From: Sphaerisporangium corydalis
GTDB lineage: Bacteria > Actinomycetota > Actinomycetes > Streptosporangiales > Streptosporangiaceae
Assembly: GCF_025506355.1 (NCBI RefSeq)
Contig: NZ_JANZYP010000068.1
Span: forward strand, 1 to 57,263
DNA length: 57,263 bases
Direction of reading: 5' to 3'
Shown here: one piece after another, positions 16,900 through 25,494 of the stretch
Layout: each line of letters begins with the position of its first letter
How positions within the stretch are numbered: position 1 is the first letter of the stretch
Position numbers and translations under genes: made by a program
The notes under the pieces: generated by a model
What the model saw: only the letters and a program-made list of their open reading frames with translations
The model's database searches: none
Told to the model about the DNA's origin: nothing

Positions 16900-17964
16900 A
16901 TGGGCATTCCTACCGAACCGATCGGCAGTATCCCCCGACCCCCCGCTCTCCTGGCCGCACTGACCGACCACGCCGCGGGCCGCATCGCGGACACCGAGCT
17001 GGCCACGGCTCAGGACCAGGCGGTCGCCGACACGATCACGAGGCTGGAGCACATCGGGTGCCCCGTCCTGGTCGACGGCGAGCAGTCGAAACCGAGCTTC
17101 GCCACCTATCCGATCACCGGCCTGGCCGGCCTCGCCCCCGACGGCGCGGTCATCCCGTTCGCCGACGGGCACACCCGGCAACTGCCGCGCCTCACGACCG
17201 GCCCGTTCCGCTACGGCGTGCACGCCGACACCTACCTGCGGGCCGCGCGGCGGCACACCCGCCTGCCGCTCAAGCAGGCGGTCATCGCGCCGTCCGCTCT
17301 GAGCCTGTTGTATCCCGGGGACGGCATCGACGACTATCCGCGCAAGTCCTTCATCGACGACCTGATCGCCGAGGCCGAGGCCGACATCCGCGGCTGCCTG
17401 GACGCCGGCGCGCACGCCGTGCAGCTCGACTTCACCGAAGGGCGGCTGTCGCTCAAGCTCGACCCGAGCGGCGGGCTCCTCCAGGACTTCGTCGCGCTCA
17501 ACAACCAGGTGCTCGAACGGTTCGGCGCGGAGGAACGCGCGCGGATCGGCGTGCACACCTGCCCCGGCGGCGACCAGGACTCCACCCACAGCCTGGACGT
17601 CGACTACGCCGACCTGCTGCCCAAGCTCTTCGCCCTGAAAGCGGGCAACTTCTACATCCAGCTCGCCAGCGAGCCCGACCCGTCCCGGGTGCTGGACGTC
17701 ATCGCCACCCACGCGCCGCCGGAGGCCCGGATCTTCCTAGGCGTCACCGATCCGATCGACCCACGGGTCGAGACGCCAGAACAGGTGCGCGACCGGGTGC
17801 TGGAGGCCGCACGCCATCTTTCCGCCGACCGGCTGGGCACCTGCGACGACTGCGGGTTCGCCCCCTTCGCCGATGACACCTCCACCTCGCGCGAGATCGC
17901 GTTCGCCAAGATCGCGGCTCGCGTCGAGGGCACCGCGCTCGCCTCTGAGGCCCTGGGCCTCTGA
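16900..17964 (+). CDS. Cobalamin-independent methionine synthase-like, single catalytic domain
   Basis: A 354-residue protein homologous only to the C-terminal catalytic barrel of MetE; full MetE has ~750 residues. Zinc ligands are visible: His 219 and Cys 221 in GVHTCPGGDQ, and Cys 318 in CDDCGFAPF. The beginning GIPTEPIGSIPRP and the phrase LDFTEGRLSLKLDP match the YxjG/epoxyalkane-CoM-transferase-like group. Such proteins transfer alkyl groups to thiols; whether this one makes methionine, and from which methyl donor, is open. It is monocistronic and convergent with the amidase gene (12-base gap). Confidence 0.85.
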   Translation: MGIPTEPIGSIPRPPALLAALTDHAAGRIADTELATAQDQAVADTITRLEHIGCPVLVDGEQSKPSFATYPITGLAGLAPDGAVIPFADGHTRQLPRLTTGPFRYGVHADTYLRAARRHTRLPLKQAVIAPSALSLLYPGDGIDDYPRKSFIDDLIAEAEADIRGCLDAGAHAVQLDFTEGRLSLKLDPSGGLLQDFVALNNQVLERFGAEERARIGVHTCPGGDQDSTHSLDVDYADLLPKLFALKAGNFYIQLASEPDPSRVLDVIATHAPPEARIFLGVTDPIDPRVETPEQVRDRVLEAARHLSADRLGTCDDCGFAPFADDTSTSREIAFAKIAARVEGTALASEALGL

Positions 17965-17976
17965 GACCTCGCGGCC

Positions 17977-19212
17977 TCAGGCGACCGTGGCGGCGGTCAC
18001 GGGAAAGCGACGCTCGATGTGGCGGGCGACCGCCAGGGCGACGTGGTCCCGCCACGGATGGGCGACGACCTGGACCGCGACGGGGAGCCCGTCCTCGGTC
18101 CCCACGGGGACGACGACCACCGGTGCCCCGGTGAGGCTCCACGGCAGCGTCCACAGGTAGTCGGTCTCGGCCGACTCACGCCACTGCGGCGCCGGGCCGC
18201 TCGTGGCGGGAGTGAGCAGGACGTCGATTCCGGCGGTGGCGATCAGGAGCCGCCGCCGGAACCGGTCCCGGTCCCACAGCAGCCGGACGTTCTCCTCGCC
18301 AGAGAGTCGGACACGGCCCCAGTGGCGGCGGGTCAGCTCCAGCGCCTCGTCACGGACGTCCGGCACCGCGTCCGGCACCACCGTGACGCCCGCGCGCCCC
18401 AGCGCCTCCACCGCCCGCGCCGTCGGCTCGTCGGCGCCCGCGATGACCCCCACCCGCAGCGCCCCGACCTCGACGTCGCCGGGGTCACCGAGCGGCACCG
18501 GGACGACCCCGGCGTCCAGGCCGTCGGGGCCCGCGATGACCGCCAGCACGGCGGCCAGGTCGTCGACGCCCCGCGCCAGCGGGCCGATGACGGTGCGCCC
18601 GTCCTCCAGCGACCCGCACCGAGGGAAGTGCCCGGTGAGCGGCACCCGGCCGAACGTGGGCTTGAGCCCCGCGACCCCGCACCAGGCGGCCGGCAACCGG
18701 ATGCTGCCTCCCGAGTCGCTGCCCAGCGCGAACGGCGAGGCTCCTGCGGCGACCAGTGCGGCGGCACCCGACGACGAACCCCCCGGCGCCCGCGAGGGAT
18801 CATGCGGATTCCTGGTGGGACCGTGCCCCGCGCTGCCGGCCATGGCGCTGCTGATGGCGATGACGATCGCCCCCTCGGCGCGCAGCCGGGCGACGGCGGT
18901 GGCGTCGGCGGCCGGCACCCGTCCCGCGCTCCCCGGGCTCGCGGCGGTCGCCCCGGAGACGGGCCAGCCCGCGACGTCGATCCAGTTCTTGACCGTGAAC
19001 GGGACACCTTCGAGCGCGCCGCCGCCCCCGGCCCGCAGGCGCAGGTCCGCCGCCTCGGCCTCGGCCATGCTCCGCGCGTGGTCGGTGGCGGCCACCGCGC
19101 CGATCACCAGCGCCAGCCGGTCGAGCCGCTCCAGCGACTCGCCGACCACCTCGGCCACCGACGCCCGGCCCGCACGGAACTCCGCCGCCAGCCCCGAAGC
19201 CGTCCACACCAC
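17977..19212 (-). CDS. Amidase-signature family hydrolase
   Basis: A 411-residue amidase. The Ser-cisSer-Lys triad is visible: Lys 75 (PFTVKNWIDVAG), cis-Ser near 147 (APGGSSSGAAA) and nucleophile Ser 170 (GSDSGGSIRLPAAWCG). GVAGLKPTFGRVP follows as in all family members. It cleaves an amide bond, substrate unknown. GTG 19212 is placed six bases after TATGAT, suggesting a leaderless start; GTG 19209 is also possible. It lies downstream of the NarL-type regulator on the same strand but has its own promoter. Confidence 0.92.
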   Translation of the reverse strand: MVWTASGLAAEFRAGRASVAEVVGESLERLDRLALVIGAVAATDHARSMAEAEAADLRLRAGGGGALEGVPFTVKNWIDVAGWPVSGATAASPGSAGRVPAADATAVARLRAEGAIVIAISSAMAGSAGHGPTRNPHDPSRAPGGSSSGAAALVAAGASPFALGSDSGGSIRLPAAWCGVAGLKPTFGRVPLTGHFPRCGSLEDGRTVIGPLARGVDDLAAVLAVIAGPDGLDAGVVPVPLGDPGDVEVGALRVGVIAGADEPTARAVEALGRAGVTVVPDAVPDVRDEALELTRRHWGRVRLSGEENVRLLWDRDRFRRRLLIATAGIDVLLTPATSGPAPQWRESAETDYLWTLPWSLTGAPVVVVPVGTEDGLPVAVQVVAHPWRDHVALAVARHIERRFPVTAATVA

Positions 19213-19218
19213 CCCGGC

Positions 19219-19224
19219 ATCATA
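19219..19224 (-). promoter_or_regulatory. Candidate -10 box of the amidase gene
   Basis: TATGAT on the minus strand, six bases before GTG 19212; decides the start in the absence of a Shine-Dalgarno. Confidence 0.5.
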
Positions 19225-19331
19225 GGCCGGGCCTCGCCGCCGGACACGAGGCGCGGCCCTCCGCCACGGACCAACCGGCCACCAGACCGGTCCGGCATGA
19301 ACACCTCTCGGCCGGCGCGGGCCGTGGGCCG

Positions 19332-19967
19332 CTATTTCCTCAGGTGGACGGCGAGCTGGGTGCGGTCGCGGAGGCCAAGCTTGCGCAGCACGCTGGACAC
19401 GTGGTTCTTCACCGTTCCCTCGGTGATGTGGAGACGAGCCGCGATCTCCCTGTTCGCGGCGCCCGCGGCGATCATCCTGGCCACCTCGCCCTCGCGGGCC
19501 GAGAGCAGTTCCTGCCCCCTGAACGCGCCACGGTCGCCGTCGCCCTGGCGGAGCTCGGCGACCAGGCGGGCGGCCACCGGACCGCCGAGCACCGTCTCCC
19601 CCCTGCTCACCCGGTGCACCGCCGAGACCAGTTCGTCGGGCGAGCAGTCCTTGAGCAGGTAACCGAGGGCGCCGCCACGCAGCGCGCCGAAGATGTACTC
19701 GTCCTCGTCGAAGGTGCTGAGCACGATCGCCGCCACGCGCGGGTGCTCGGCGGACAGGCGGACGATCAGCTCGACGCCGTCCATCCCCGGCATCCGCGCG
19801 TCGACCAGCACCACGTCGGGACGGCACTCGATCACGGCCCGAAGCGCCGCCTCCCCGTCGGCGGCCTCGCCGACGACCTCGATGCCGCTCTCGACCTCCA
19901 GCAGCTTGCGCAGCCCCTGCCGCATCAGCACCTGGTCGTCGACCAGCAGGATCCTGACCGGACTCAT
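19332..19967 (-). CDS. NarL/LuxR-family response regulator
   Basis: A 211-residue protein. The receiver domain has Asp 10/11, phospho-acceptor Asp 56 (VLVDARMPGMDG) and Lys in GYLLKDCSPDEL. The C-terminal LuxR-type HTH (about 148-205) reads LSAREGEVARMIAAGAANRE and TEGTVKNHVSSVLRKLGLRD. It pairs with the DesK-type kinase directly upstream (88-base gap). ATG 19967 (MSPVRILLVDDQ) is chosen because it gives the normal N-terminus. The target genes may include the kinase or the divergent protease gene; this is not shown by the sequence. Confidence 0.94.
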   Translation of the reverse strand: MSPVRILLVDDQVLMRQGLRKLLEVESGIEVVGEAADGEAALRAVIECRPDVVLVDARMPGMDGVELIVRLSAEHPRVAAIVLSTFDEDEYIFGALRGGALGYLLKDCSPDELVSAVHRVSRGETVLGGPVAARLVAELRQGDGDRGAFRGQELLSAREGEVARMIAAGAANREIAARLHITEGTVKNHVSSVLRKLGLRDRTQLAVHLRK

Positions 19968-20055
19968 GACCACCCACCCGTCCCGTGACCCGTGATCGCG
20001 CACCGACCCGCGTACCCGCCCTCGTCGCTCACGAGCGCGCGCCCGCCCGCCTGGT

Positions 20056-21243
20056 TCACGAACGCGCGTCCGAGGCCGCCGACGGCAGTTCGGCGCGCAG
20101 CTCGAAACCGCCGCCCGCCGGGCCGTGGCCGGTCAGCACCCCGCCGAGCGCCCTGGTCCGCTCCGCCAGCGACGTCAGCCCGAAGCCGCCGCTCGACCGG
20201 GGATCCCTGCCACGACCGTCGTCGGTGATCACGAGCGTGACCCGCCCGTCGCCGAAGGTGAGCTCACCGCGCACATTCTCCGCCCTGGCGTGCCGGAGCG
20301 CGTTGGTCAGGCCCTCCTGGAGCACCCGGTAGAGCACCAACTCGGTGTCGGACTCCAGCGGACGCTCCTCGCCCCGCACCTCGAAGGTGACCGTGATGCC
20401 CGTGCCGTCGAACGACGCGGCGAGCCGCGCGAGCGCCGTACTGCCGACCCGGCCGTCCAGCGCGAGCGGGCGCAGCGCGCGCACCCAGCGCCGTGCGTCG
20501 GCGAGCGCCTCGACGGTCAGCTGCTTGGCCTGGCGTATCTCGTCCCAGACCGCGTCGGGGCGCCGGTCGCGGAAGCGTTCCGCGTTCTCCAGGCCCATCT
20601 TGATCACGGTCAGGTGGTGGCCGATCGAGTCGTGCATCTCCGCGGCCATCCTCGCCCGCTCCTCCGCGACGGCCAGCTCCCTGATCCGCTCCAGCAGGCC
20701 CTGCGCCTCCTCGCGCCTGAGGCGCGCCTCCATCACCGCCGACGCCATCCCCAGCACGAACGCGGCGAATATCGCGAACACCGCGACCTGGAGCGCAGCG
20801 TCGGTGACCGGCTTGCCGAAGAGCAGCGGCACGGCGGCGAAGAGGCCCGCCGACACCGCGACCAGGATGGTCACGGCGGTGCGCATGCCGTACAGGAAGG
20901 CCAGGTTGGTGATGGCGATGAGCGTCATCAGCATGTGGGTGCCGGCCGAGCCGGTGATGCCCAGCGTCAGGGTGGCCAGCAGGAACGCCGGGGCCACCAC
21001 GCGGCGGCCCTCCGATGGATCCCACGGGAGCGCCAGCCACAGGCCGGCGACCAGCACCAGGTTCGCCCCGAACAGCACGTCGCGCGCCGGGCCGCCGGGC
21101 GACAGGAGGTAGACGGCGGTGGTGGTCGCGAACACCACCCAGAACACGACGCTGAACAGGAATGGCCGGGCCGGATCACGCGCCTCACCCGCGCGCGTCC
21201 CGCCCGGCCACACCGTACGTGTCCCGAGCGACTCGCCCGTCAT
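20056..21243 (-). CDS. DesK/NarX-type sensor histidine kinase
   Basis: A 395-residue kinase with five or six N-terminal TM segments (about 28-172), a short coiled linker, HisKA_3 with the phospho-His in ARMAAEMHDSIGHHL (His 204), and HATPase_c with LQEGLTNALRHA and DDGRGRDPRSSGGFGLTSLAERT. This matches DesK-like sensors that read the membrane state or small amphiphiles through their TM bundle. It is followed by its cognate NarL-type regulator on the same strand. The divergent CPBP protease gene begins 189 bases away. Confidence 0.93.
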   Translation of the reverse strand: MTGESLGTRTVWPGGTRAGEARDPARPFLFSVVFWVVFATTTAVYLLSPGGPARDVLFGANLVLVAGLWLALPWDPSEGRRVVAPAFLLATLTLGITGSAGTHMLMTLIAITNLAFLYGMRTAVTILVAVSAGLFAAVPLLFGKPVTDAALQVAVFAIFAAFVLGMASAVMEARLRREEAQGLLERIRELAVAEERARMAAEMHDSIGHHLTVIKMGLENAERFRDRRPDAVWDEIRQAKQLTVEALADARRWVRALRPLALDGRVGSTALARLAASFDGTGITVTFEVRGEERPLESDTELVLYRVLQEGLTNALRHARAENVRGELTFGDGRVTLVITDDGRGRDPRSSGGFGLTSLAERTRALGGVLTGHGPAGGGFELRAELPSAASDARS

Positions 21244-21419
21244 GAGCGACCCGCCCGTCCCGAGCGCCCCTCCCTAGGTCTCCTGAGTGACAGAACCACA
21301 CGAACCATGAGACGAGCGTAAGGTCCGCACCGTGACCGTGTGATCCCCCCAGAGTGACCGTGCCAAAGGTCATGGTCGGTTCTATCCGCCGCTCGATGCG
21401 CCGCCCGGTGATCGTTTCC

Positions 21420-21425
21420 TAGCGT
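21420..21425 (+). promoter_or_regulatory. Candidate -10 box, leaderless CPBP gene
   Basis: TAGCGT ends seven bases before ATG 21433. Confidence 0.4.
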
Positions 21426-21432
21426 TGACGGT

Positions 21433-22278
21433 ATGAAGGCAACGCACCCCGCATGGGCCGTACCGATCGCCATGGTGACCCTGTTCGCGCAGGTCATCCT
21501 GGGCACCGCACCCGTGGCCCTGTTCATGGACCCGTCGGACCCCCTCTACGAACCGCTGGGCATGATCGGCATCACCGTCGCCTCGGTCGCGCTGGTGTGG
21601 GCGATCCGCCGCCTGTCCGGCCGGCTCCCCTGGTCGGGCCTGCGGCTGACGCGGTCCCGGTCGGCGGTGCCGCACGCATTGCTGGGCGTGCTCGCCGGCG
21701 CGGCGGCGGTCGTCGCGGCGAACGCCGCCTCGGTGGCCATCGGCGTGGCCACCTGGCTGCCGTGGGACAAGGTGGTGGCACCGGCGCTGACGTCCCTGCC
21801 GGTCGCGGTCGCCTACATCGTGCTCGGCCAGGCGTTCCCCGAGGAACTGCTGTGGCGGGGACACCTGTACGACACGCTGTCGAGGCGCCTTTCGCCCCGG
21901 ATGGTGCTGGTCGTCGTCTCGGTCGCGTTCGGCGCCATGCACATCGTCTCCCAGAGCCCGGCCGACACCGTCGCCGAGAAGCTCCTCTACCTCGTGCAGG
22001 CCGCGGCGCTCGGCTTCGCCTGCGCGGCGGCCCGGGCGCGCAGCGGGGCGCTGTGGATGGCGATCGGGGTGCACACCGGCTACCACCTCGGCGACACCCT
22101 GCTCCCCACCCAGGACCGCCAGTTCGGCGCGCAACTCGCCCTGCTGGCCCTCACCCTCACCCTGACCGGCCTGATCACGTTGCGCACGGCCAGGAATGAC
22201 ACCCACGATCCGAGCGAGCCGGTCTCACCTCACGGCGGTGTCGAGCCGCTCGACTTCCTGGCGACCAGCCGGGTGTGA
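21433..22278 (+). CDS. CPBP family intramembrane glutamic endopeptidase
   Basis: A 281-residue membrane protein with about seven or eight TM helices. The Abi/CPBP motifs are present: EELLWRG (Glu 137, Glu 138, Arg 142), FGAMH (His 170) and a later GVHTGYH (motif 4). Family members are intramembrane proteases or putative self-immunity proteins. A 40-residue hydrophilic C-terminal tail follows the last TM. Its stop lies inside the 3' end of the convergent FHA gene (49-base overlap). It could belong to the regulon of the divergent DesK-type system. Confidence 0.9.
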   Translation: MKATHPAWAVPIAMVTLFAQVILGTAPVALFMDPSDPLYEPLGMIGITVASVALVWAIRRLSGRLPWSGLRLTRSRSAVPHALLGVLAGAAAVVAANAASVAIGVATWLPWDKVVAPALTSLPVAVAYIVLGQAFPEELLWRGHLYDTLSRRLSPRMVLVVVSVAFGAMHIVSQSPADTVAEKLLYLVQAAALGFACAAARARSGALWMAIGVHTGYHLGDTLLPTQDRQFGAQLALLALTLTLTGLITLRTARNDTHDPSEPVSPHGGVEPLDFLATSRV

Positions 22279-24185
22279 TCGGGTCGCTCTCCGGCCCGCC
22301 TCGCGACCGTCGGCGCACCCGCGGCGGGCTCCTCCGGGGAGTCCGGGCGGTCGAAGATGTCGATGTCGACCTCCTCGCCGCCGACGACCAGCGTGTCCCA
22401 CGCCCCGCTCACCCGCAGGGCGCGCAGTGTCTCGCCTTTGAGCTTTCTGAGGTGCTCGACGAGGACCGTGTCATCGGGCAGGCCGGCGATACGCGGTGCC
22501 AGGCGGCTCCGGATCCGCCGGAGTTCGTCCATCAGCGCGTCGATGTCCGCGTCCTTGTCGGGCCCTTCGCTTCCTTCCTTAATGCCCTGGACGATCTTGT
22601 CCTTGATCGCGCACGTGACCCCGTTCTCGTCGGTGGTCACCATCGCCTTCCAGGCGCGGCTCTTGTGCCGGTACTGGAGCATCGACATCGCCGCCTCGTG
22701 GCGGATGAAGTCGGCGTCGCGGAAGGGCCTCCCGTGCCAGGCGCGGTTGAGGGACCGGGCCATCGAGATGGCCGACGCCAGCCCGCTGTTGAGCCCGCGC
22801 CCCGGCCAGAAGTGGATCGCGTTCGCGGCGTCCCCGAGAAGGAAGCCGTACGTCCCCGGGGTGGTCGACGTCGGCGAGTACAACTGGGCGGTGAACCTCG
22901 GCCGCTGCACCATGTCCAGCCGGAAGGCGGTGACGGCGCTCAGGTTCTCCTCCCTGACGCCGAAGAGCACCAGCCCCTCCATCACCCTTTTCCACAACGC
23001 CGAGCTTCTGACCAGGGCGGGCAGGAACAGGGTGCCGTGGGTGGAGCAGTGGAAATCGCCGTCGTCGGTGCGGCCCATCAGGCAGGGGCGGGAGGCGATG
23101 CACTCCTCGAACACGTGCCGGATGGGGTCGATCCCGATGACCTCCTCGGCCTCGTCGTCGGTGAGGCGCATGTTCAGGAAGCCCTCGCCTCGCAGGGCGT
23201 TCAGCAGGAAGCGGTTCTGGGCCACCGTCAGCAGGATGGTCATCGGATCCGACAGGTCGGACTTCACCCGCAGGCCCAGCACGACATCCTGAATGTGCCG
23301 GCCCTCCAGCGAGTAGATCGACGTGTCGGCGGCGCCGAACTTGGCGGTGAACAGGTCCCGCGTGCGCGAGCGCCCTCCCTCGCAGATGGCGAGCACGTGG
23401 TCCTCGGCCACGGTCTCACGGTGCTCGGCGAGGTCGAAGAAGGCGGGCACGAGGCGGATACGGTCGGATTTCTCGTTCGCGATGTCGAGCAGTTCGTCCT
23501 CGACGAAGGCGATGCGGACGTTGCGCGGGCTGAAGCCGCGCACCGAATCGGGGCCGGCCGGCCACATCTCGGAGTACGACCCGGCGCTGAACAGCCGCGC
23601 CTGGACCTCCTCGGGCAGGTTCAGGTACTGGCGGCTCTGGATCGTCACGACCTGCTGCCGCCGCACGTTGCCCTGCGACTGGTCCTTCCAGACGACCCGC
23701 GACCCGTCCCTGGTCCAGCGACCGTCGTACAGCGTGATGGACACCCGCTGGCCCATGAGGTTCTCGAGGAGCAACGCCAGACTCAGCCCGACCGGGCCGC
23801 CACCGGAGATCGTGACCCGCAGCACCGGGCCCGGATCCACGACGGACTTGATCAACGACCGGATCACCAGGGCATCCATGATCGTTTCCATCTCGCCCGG
23901 CGCCTCGAACGAGAACGTCTCGTCGCCGATGGCGATCACGTCGCCCTGCTTGAGCACGTGCGACGTCACGCGGTTCCCGTTGACCAGCGTCCCGTTGCGG
24001 CTGCCCCGATCGTGGAGCACGTAGCCGCCGGCCTCCCGGAGCACCTCCGCGTGCAGGCGCGAGGCACGTCCGCTGGCGATCACTACGGTGTTGTCGTCCC
24101 TGCGGCCGAAGGTGATCGGCGCCTCACCGATCGGAAATCTTTTTCCCGTGAGCGGACCCGCACTCCCGACGATCGCAGGTGGCAT
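22230..24185 (-). CDS. FHA domain fused to an FAD-dependent monooxygenase
   Basis: A 651-residue two-part protein. Residues 5-95 form an FHA domain: FGRRDDN, SRLHAEVL (42-49) and DRGSRNGTLVNG (59-70) carry the phosphothreonine-binding Gly-Arg, Ser-x-x-His and Asn residues. Residues 120-500 resemble class A flavin monooxygenases: dinucleotide motif SGGGPVGLSLALLLENL (127-143) and the second FAD motif FLLGDAANAIHFWPGRGLN (448-466), whose wording recalls MICAL- and PHBH-like enzymes. The C-terminal 130 residues are charged helices and a Pro/Ala tail. FHA domains bind Ser/Thr-kinase products, so a phosphorylated partner may place or switch the enzyme. ATG 24185 is chosen because AAAGGG lies nine bases upstream. 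Domain calls are strong; the reaction is unknown. Confidence 0.88.
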   Translation of the reverse strand: MPPAIVGSAGPLTGKRFPIGEAPITFGRRDDNTVVIASGRASRLHAEVLREAGGYVLHDRGSRNGTLVNGNRVTSHVLKQGDVIAIGDETFSFEAPGEMETIMDALVIRSLIKSVVDPGPVLRVTISGGGPVGLSLALLLENLMGQRVSITLYDGRWTRDGSRVVWKDQSQGNVRRQQVVTIQSRQYLNLPEEVQARLFSAGSYSEMWPAGPDSVRGFSPRNVRIAFVEDELLDIANEKSDRIRLVPAFFDLAEHRETVAEDHVLAICEGGRSRTRDLFTAKFGAADTSIYSLEGRHIQDVVLGLRVKSDLSDPMTILLTVAQNRFLLNALRGEGFLNMRLTDDEAEEVIGIDPIRHVFEECIASRPCLMGRTDDGDFHCSTHGTLFLPALVRSSALWKRVMEGLVLFGVREENLSAVTAFRLDMVQRPRFTAQLYSPTSTTPGTYGFLLGDAANAIHFWPGRGLNSGLASAISMARSLNRAWHGRPFRDADFIRHEAAMSMLQYRHKSRAWKAMVTTDENGVTCAIKDKIVQGIKEGSEGPDKDADIDALMDELRRIRSRLAPRIAGLPDDTVLVEHLRKLKGETLRALRVSGAWDTLVVGGEEVDIDIFDRPDSPEEPAAGAPTVARRAGERPDHTRLVARKSSGSTPP

Positions 24186-24433
24186 TGGTCGCATCCCTTT
24201 CCGCAGACCACAGAACCGCTGCATTCACCACAAAAGGCGCTTTCCACCACACCGTGCGCCACTCACCAGCTACACCACGATTTCCTCGCGTCCGGCCCCT
24301 CCCGCGACCGCCCATCGTGCCAGGCTTACCGCCCCCAGAAAATAACCCACACCCGCCCAAACGGCTTACCACCCCTCCCGAAACCTCACCAGGGTCGACC
24401 CGGCTGCGGCCCAGCGCGTCGAGCCGGCTCCTT

Positions 24434-24613
24434 TTAGATCAGCCCCAGCTCTTCACGGCGAAGCCGTACCGCCTCTATCAGTTCAAGGCGAATGCGAGCC
24501 GCTTCGTAGGCGGCACCGGCTCCCGGGCGGCCCATGATCTCCGCCCGCCTTTCGCTCCACGCTCCGTGTTCGGCCACTTCGCCCATCCTTCCTGCCATGC
24601 GATCCAGAGTCAT
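24434..24613 (-). pseudogene. Short ORF like the N-terminus of an XRE/HigA antitoxin
   Basis: ATG 24613 to TAA 24434 encodes 59 residues ending ELIEAVRLRREELGLI. This resembles the helical lead-in of antitoxin-type XRE proteins, in which RREELGLT is normally followed by the helix-turn-helix. Here a stop codon follows GLI, and no HTH can be read in any frame downstream. It may be a remnant of a toxin-antitoxin locus or a short functional protein. It lies 68 bases after the AraC gene on the same strand. The 248 bases from here to the FHA gene start (24186-24433) show no gene. Confidence 0.4.
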
Positions 24614-24681
24614 CACAGACGTTATTCGCGAGGCGGGAGCCGGACATCCTGAACACGAAGCCGGTGCGATCTCCGGTGTGG

Positions 24682-25494
24682 TCAGCGGATGAGGCGGGCG
24701 TAGGTCGCGGGGGGCAGGCCGATGGCGGCGGTGAAGTCCCGGGTCAGGTGGGCCTGGTCGGTGTAGCCGAGTTCGGTGGCCAGTGTGGCGAGGTCGAGGC
24801 CCTGGTGGATCCGGTCCGCGGCCTCGTGCAGCCGGAAGCGGCGGATCACCCACTTGGGGCCGACGCCGACGTAGTCCCGGAACAGCCGTTGCAGCGAGCG
24901 CACCGACCGTCCGGACGCGGCGGCCAGTTCGTCCACCCTGGTCAGGGACACGTCGGTCTCCGCCATCGCCACCAGCGCCGCGACCTCCTCGGCCACCGGA
25001 TCCGGCTCAGGCCCGAGATCCCGCAGGAACCGCTCGATGAGCGTGATGGCGGCCTTGGCGTCGGGCTCGGCCAGGACCTGCTCGACCAAGGTCGCGCCCG
25101 CCGCGCCGTACATCTCGCCGATCTCCGCGAAGCGGCCGGTCAGCTCCGATACGGGCCGGCCGAGGAACGGGCGGAAGCCGCCGGGACGGAAGCGCGTGCC
25201 GAGCACGCGGCCGGAACCCCGCATCGTGTACGCGAAGCCGCCCTTGATCACTCCCGCGACGCGGTGGAAGTCCTGGGTGATCGTCATGTTCACGGTGGGA
25301 TGCGAGACGATGCGCTGTTCGTACGGTTCGGCGAGGCCGGTCCAGGTGACGACCCAAAAGTGCTCCACATACGCCGAAATTTCAGGCGACGGCGCTTGAC
25401 GGGCGAAATCGAAGGCATCGAGTCCCGCGTACGGGTCGACCCAACCACGCTGTCGCGTTTCTACAAGCCGCGCCCCAGGTGGGCGGGGCACCAT
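24682..25494 (-). CDS. AraC-family transcriptional regulator
   Basis: About 270 residues. The N-terminal ligand/oligomerisation region (AYVEHFWVVTWTGLAEPYEQ, RFRPGGFRPFLGRPVSELTG) is of the DUF6597/YdeC-like actinobacterial type. The C-terminal double HTH has VDELAAASGRSVRSLQRLFRDYVGVGPKWVIRRFRL and ATLATELGYTDQAHLTRDFT. ATG 25494 overlaps the start codon of the divergent gene (shared CATG), so one of the two starts may really lie further inside. The divergent TIGR03086 gene is the likeliest target. Confidence 0.88.
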   Translation of the reverse strand: MVPRPPGARLVETRQRGWVDPYAGLDAFDFARQAPSPEISAYVEHFWVVTWTGLAEPYEQRIVSHPTVNMTITQDFHRVAGVIKGGFAYTMRGSGRVLGTRFRPGGFRPFLGRPVSELTGRFAEIGEMYGAAGATLVEQVLAEPDAKAAITLIERFLRDLGPEPDPVAEEVAALVAMAETDVSLTRVDELAAASGRSVRSLQRLFRDYVGVGPKWVIRRFRLHEAADRIHQGLDLATLATELGYTDQAHLTRDFTAAIGLPPATYARLIR

